Source: JAJRRA01 sp048636595 (lineage in GTDB: Bacteria > Pseudomonadota > Gammaproteobacteria > Xanthomonadales > SZUA-36). From it: a stretch of 5,125 nt of DNA. Position 1 is the stretch's first letter. Every line of letters begins with the position of its first letter. Location of the stretch: the NCBI GenBank assembly GCA_048636595.1, contig JAIVWI010000193.1, positions 1-5,125 of the forward strand. Reading direction: 5' to 3'. The notes under the pieces are model-generated. The model ran no database searches, was not told the origin of the DNA, and saw nothing but the letters and a program-made list of their open reading frames with translations. The translations under genes and the position numbers were made by a program. Positions 3,601 through 5,125 of the stretch are shown here, in pieces.

Positions 3601-5125
3601 ATGAAGCTTTCAACAGGATTGTTGACGGGCGTTTTTATACTTTTTATCAGTATTTTTCTTTCAATTCCGGCTTTTGCTGAAGAGGCAGACTCAGATAGCG
3701 ACGATCAGGATACCAGCGGCGAATCTTCCAGCCTGGGTATCACTGATGAGGAGGCTGATGACGGGATGCTGGAAGAAATTATCATTACCGGTACACGTTC
3801 GGCGAGAGGCCGCACGGCAACCGATTCTACCGTCCCCATCGATTCATTCAGTGCAGAAGACCTGAGGCAGGAATCGGTTGGCGACATGACGGACACCATC
3901 AGGAACCTGGTGCCGTCCTACACCGCTACGCCGCTGACCGGTGATGGCAGTTCCTTCGTGCGTTCTACTTCATTGCGCGGTCTGCCACCCGATAATGTAT
4001 TGATTCTCGTGAATTCCAAGCGCCGCCATCGTTCGGCCCTGATCCAGCATTTTGGCGCTGCGATGAGCTCGGGTTCCCACGCTATTGATATCGGCTTGAT
4101 TCCGAGCATCGCCCTGAAAAGCGTTGAAGTACTGCGTGACGGTGCGTCTTCACAGTACGGCTCAGATGCCATCGCAGGCGTGATCAACTTTATCCTGCGC
4201 GACGCTAACGAGGGTGGACAGGCTGAGGGTCAATATGGCCGGTATTACGAAGGTGAAAATGCCTGGCGGGCTGCTGTCAACGTTGGTTTCTCCCTGGGTG
4301 ACAACGGCTTCATTAATCTCAGCGCCGAATACACCGACCAGGACCAGTTGATCCGCGGTTTCCAGCCGGCGACAGCGCAGGGCGCCGTCAATGCGGGTGT
4401 TCCCGGTGTTGGAACGGACAGCCCGTACTCCGGCGACAACCTGGCGCAAACCTGGGGGCGGCCAGAAAATCACGGCCTGAGAACCGTCTGGAACATGGGC
4501 TATGACATATCCGATTCAGCACAGATTTACATGTTTGGTAACTATGCCGATACTTATGGCAACTACCGTTTCTTCTACCGGGGTAACAACGCAGCGGATG
4601 GAAGTGTAAGTTTGCATTCATCCATGCGGCCGATTCCCATCGATCCGACTGATCCGTCAAAGGGAAATTTCTGCTGGTGCGATGAGCTGCCGGGTGGTTA
4701 CACGCCATATCTTGAAGGCGATCAGACCGACTTCAGCAATTTCCTGGGTATTCGCGGTGAAATCGGTATTCCCTGGACCTATGATTTCAGCATCAATTAC
4801 GGCAGCAACAAAATCGACTACACTTTGAACAACACCCTGAACCCGACCTTCGGGCCGTTATCTCCCAGGGTGTTTGATCCGGGCGATCTGAAAGAAGAAG
4901 ATGTCAGCTTGAATGCCGATTTCTCTTACCTGGCCACTGAAACCGTGAGTGTGGCTTTCGGTGCTGAATGGCGTCAGGAAAAATACATCATACGTGAGGG
5001 CAGCCTTGAATCGTACGCTGCCGGCCCATGGGCTACGGTGGGTCAGCTAATCGACCCCGTAACCGGCGATTTCTACAGCACGCCACCCATCGGCAGTAAC
5101 GGCATGGTGGGCGCGATTCCGGAAT
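3601..5125 (+). CDS. TonB-dependent outer-membrane receptor (partial, 3' end off window)
   Basis: This is a gated outer-membrane channel for energised uptake of a scarce ligand. The first 508 codons are present; family members usually run 700-1000, so much of the 22-strand barrel is missing. Residues 1-26 form a signal peptide (hydrophobic 7-22, AFA|EE cleavage). Residues 27-57 are a very acidic linker full of Asp, Glu and Ser. The TonB box is EEIIITGTR at 58-66. The plug follows: DSFSAEDLRQ, then SLRGLPPDNVLILVNSKRRHRSA at about 124-146, and VEVLRDGASSQYGSDAIAGVINF at about 175-197, the classic end-of-plug motif. Barrel strands with alternating aromatics begin near 205. A CWC triplet (358-360) lies in a Pro/Gly/Asp-rich stretch likely to be an extracellular loop. 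The NSKRRHRSA plug type is common among proteobacterial receptors not tied to siderophores. It is divergent from the CMD/FAD operon, which suggests uptake of that operon's substrate; the ligand is unknown. Confidence 0.95.
   Translation, partial: MKLSTGLLTGVFILFISIFLSIPAFAEEADSDSDDQDTSGESSSLGITDEEADDGMLEEIIITGTRSARGRTATDSTVPIDSFSAEDLRQESVGDMTDTIRNLVPSYTATPLTGDGSSFVRSTSLRGLPPDNVLILVNSKRRHRSALIQHFGAAMSSGSHAIDIGLIPSIALKSVEVLRDGASSQYGSDAIAGVINFILRDANEGGQAEGQYGRYYEGENAWRAAVNVGFSLGDNGFINLSAEYTDQDQLIRGFQPATAQGAVNAGVPGVGTDSPYSGDNLAQTWGRPENHGLRTVWNMGYDISDSAQIYMFGNYADTYGNYRFFYRGNNAADGSVSLHSSMRPIPIDPTDPSKGNFCWCDELPGGYTPYLEGDQTDFSNFLGIRGEIGIPWTYDFSINYGSNKIDYTLNNTLNPTFGPLSPRVFDPGDLKEEDVSLNADFSYLATETVSVAFGAEWRQEKYIIREGSLESYAAGPWATVGQLIDPVTGDFYSTPPIGSNGMVGAIPE

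Noticed and set aside
3918..4708. Several leftward frames inside the receptor gene
   Set aside because: They are antisense shadows; the plus frame shows signal peptide, TonB box and plug motifs continuously.

Overview
The window is Gram-negative. It encodes an outer-membrane TonB-dependent receptor, an exported cyclophilin and the start of a periplasmic efflux adaptor. The style of the receptor and of its FAD oxidoreductase/CMD neighbours suggests a proteobacterium, most likely a gammaproteobacterium. That placement is inferred from family resemblance only; there is no rRNA, tRNA or marker gene here.

Left part (1-1402): the 5' 174 codons of an exported cyclophilin-type prolyl isomerase run leftward off the edge. 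A 203-bp divergent intergenic region separates it from a rightward open frame at 728-1402. That frame is a chimera. Its first ~77 codons are the membrane anchor and start of an RND/ABC-type periplasmic adaptor (MacA/HlyD-like). From codon ~78 it becomes, in frame, the C-terminal part of a class III (PLP) aminotransferase without the catalytic-lysine region. Neither half should be functional. The join marks a rearrangement breakpoint, or an assembly misjoin.

Middle (1399-1528): an array of four copies of a 13-bp repeat, GTAAGAGGTCCCT, fills the convergent gap exactly. The TAA stop of the chimera lies inside copy 1, and the TAG stop of the leftward oxidoreductase abuts copy 4. Copies 1-3 are 29-30 bp apart and each can fold into a small hairpin; the last copy forms a 7-1-7 palindrome with the base run before it.

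Right part (1529-5125): a leftward two-gene operon encodes a CMD-family protein without a CxxC pair, followed 4 bp later by a 433-residue FAD-dependent amine/amino-acid-type oxidoreductase. It is divergent, across a ~238-bp AT-rich control region, from a TonB-dependent receptor that runs off the right edge. My reading is a small uptake-and-oxidation unit for an unknown amine-containing compound, with the aminotransferase remnant possibly once part of the same catabolic locus. The substrate cannot be read from the sequence. No CRISPR array, phage gene, transposase or integrase is visible. The most unusual items are the adaptor/aminotransferase chimera and the repeat array fitted between two convergent stop codons.
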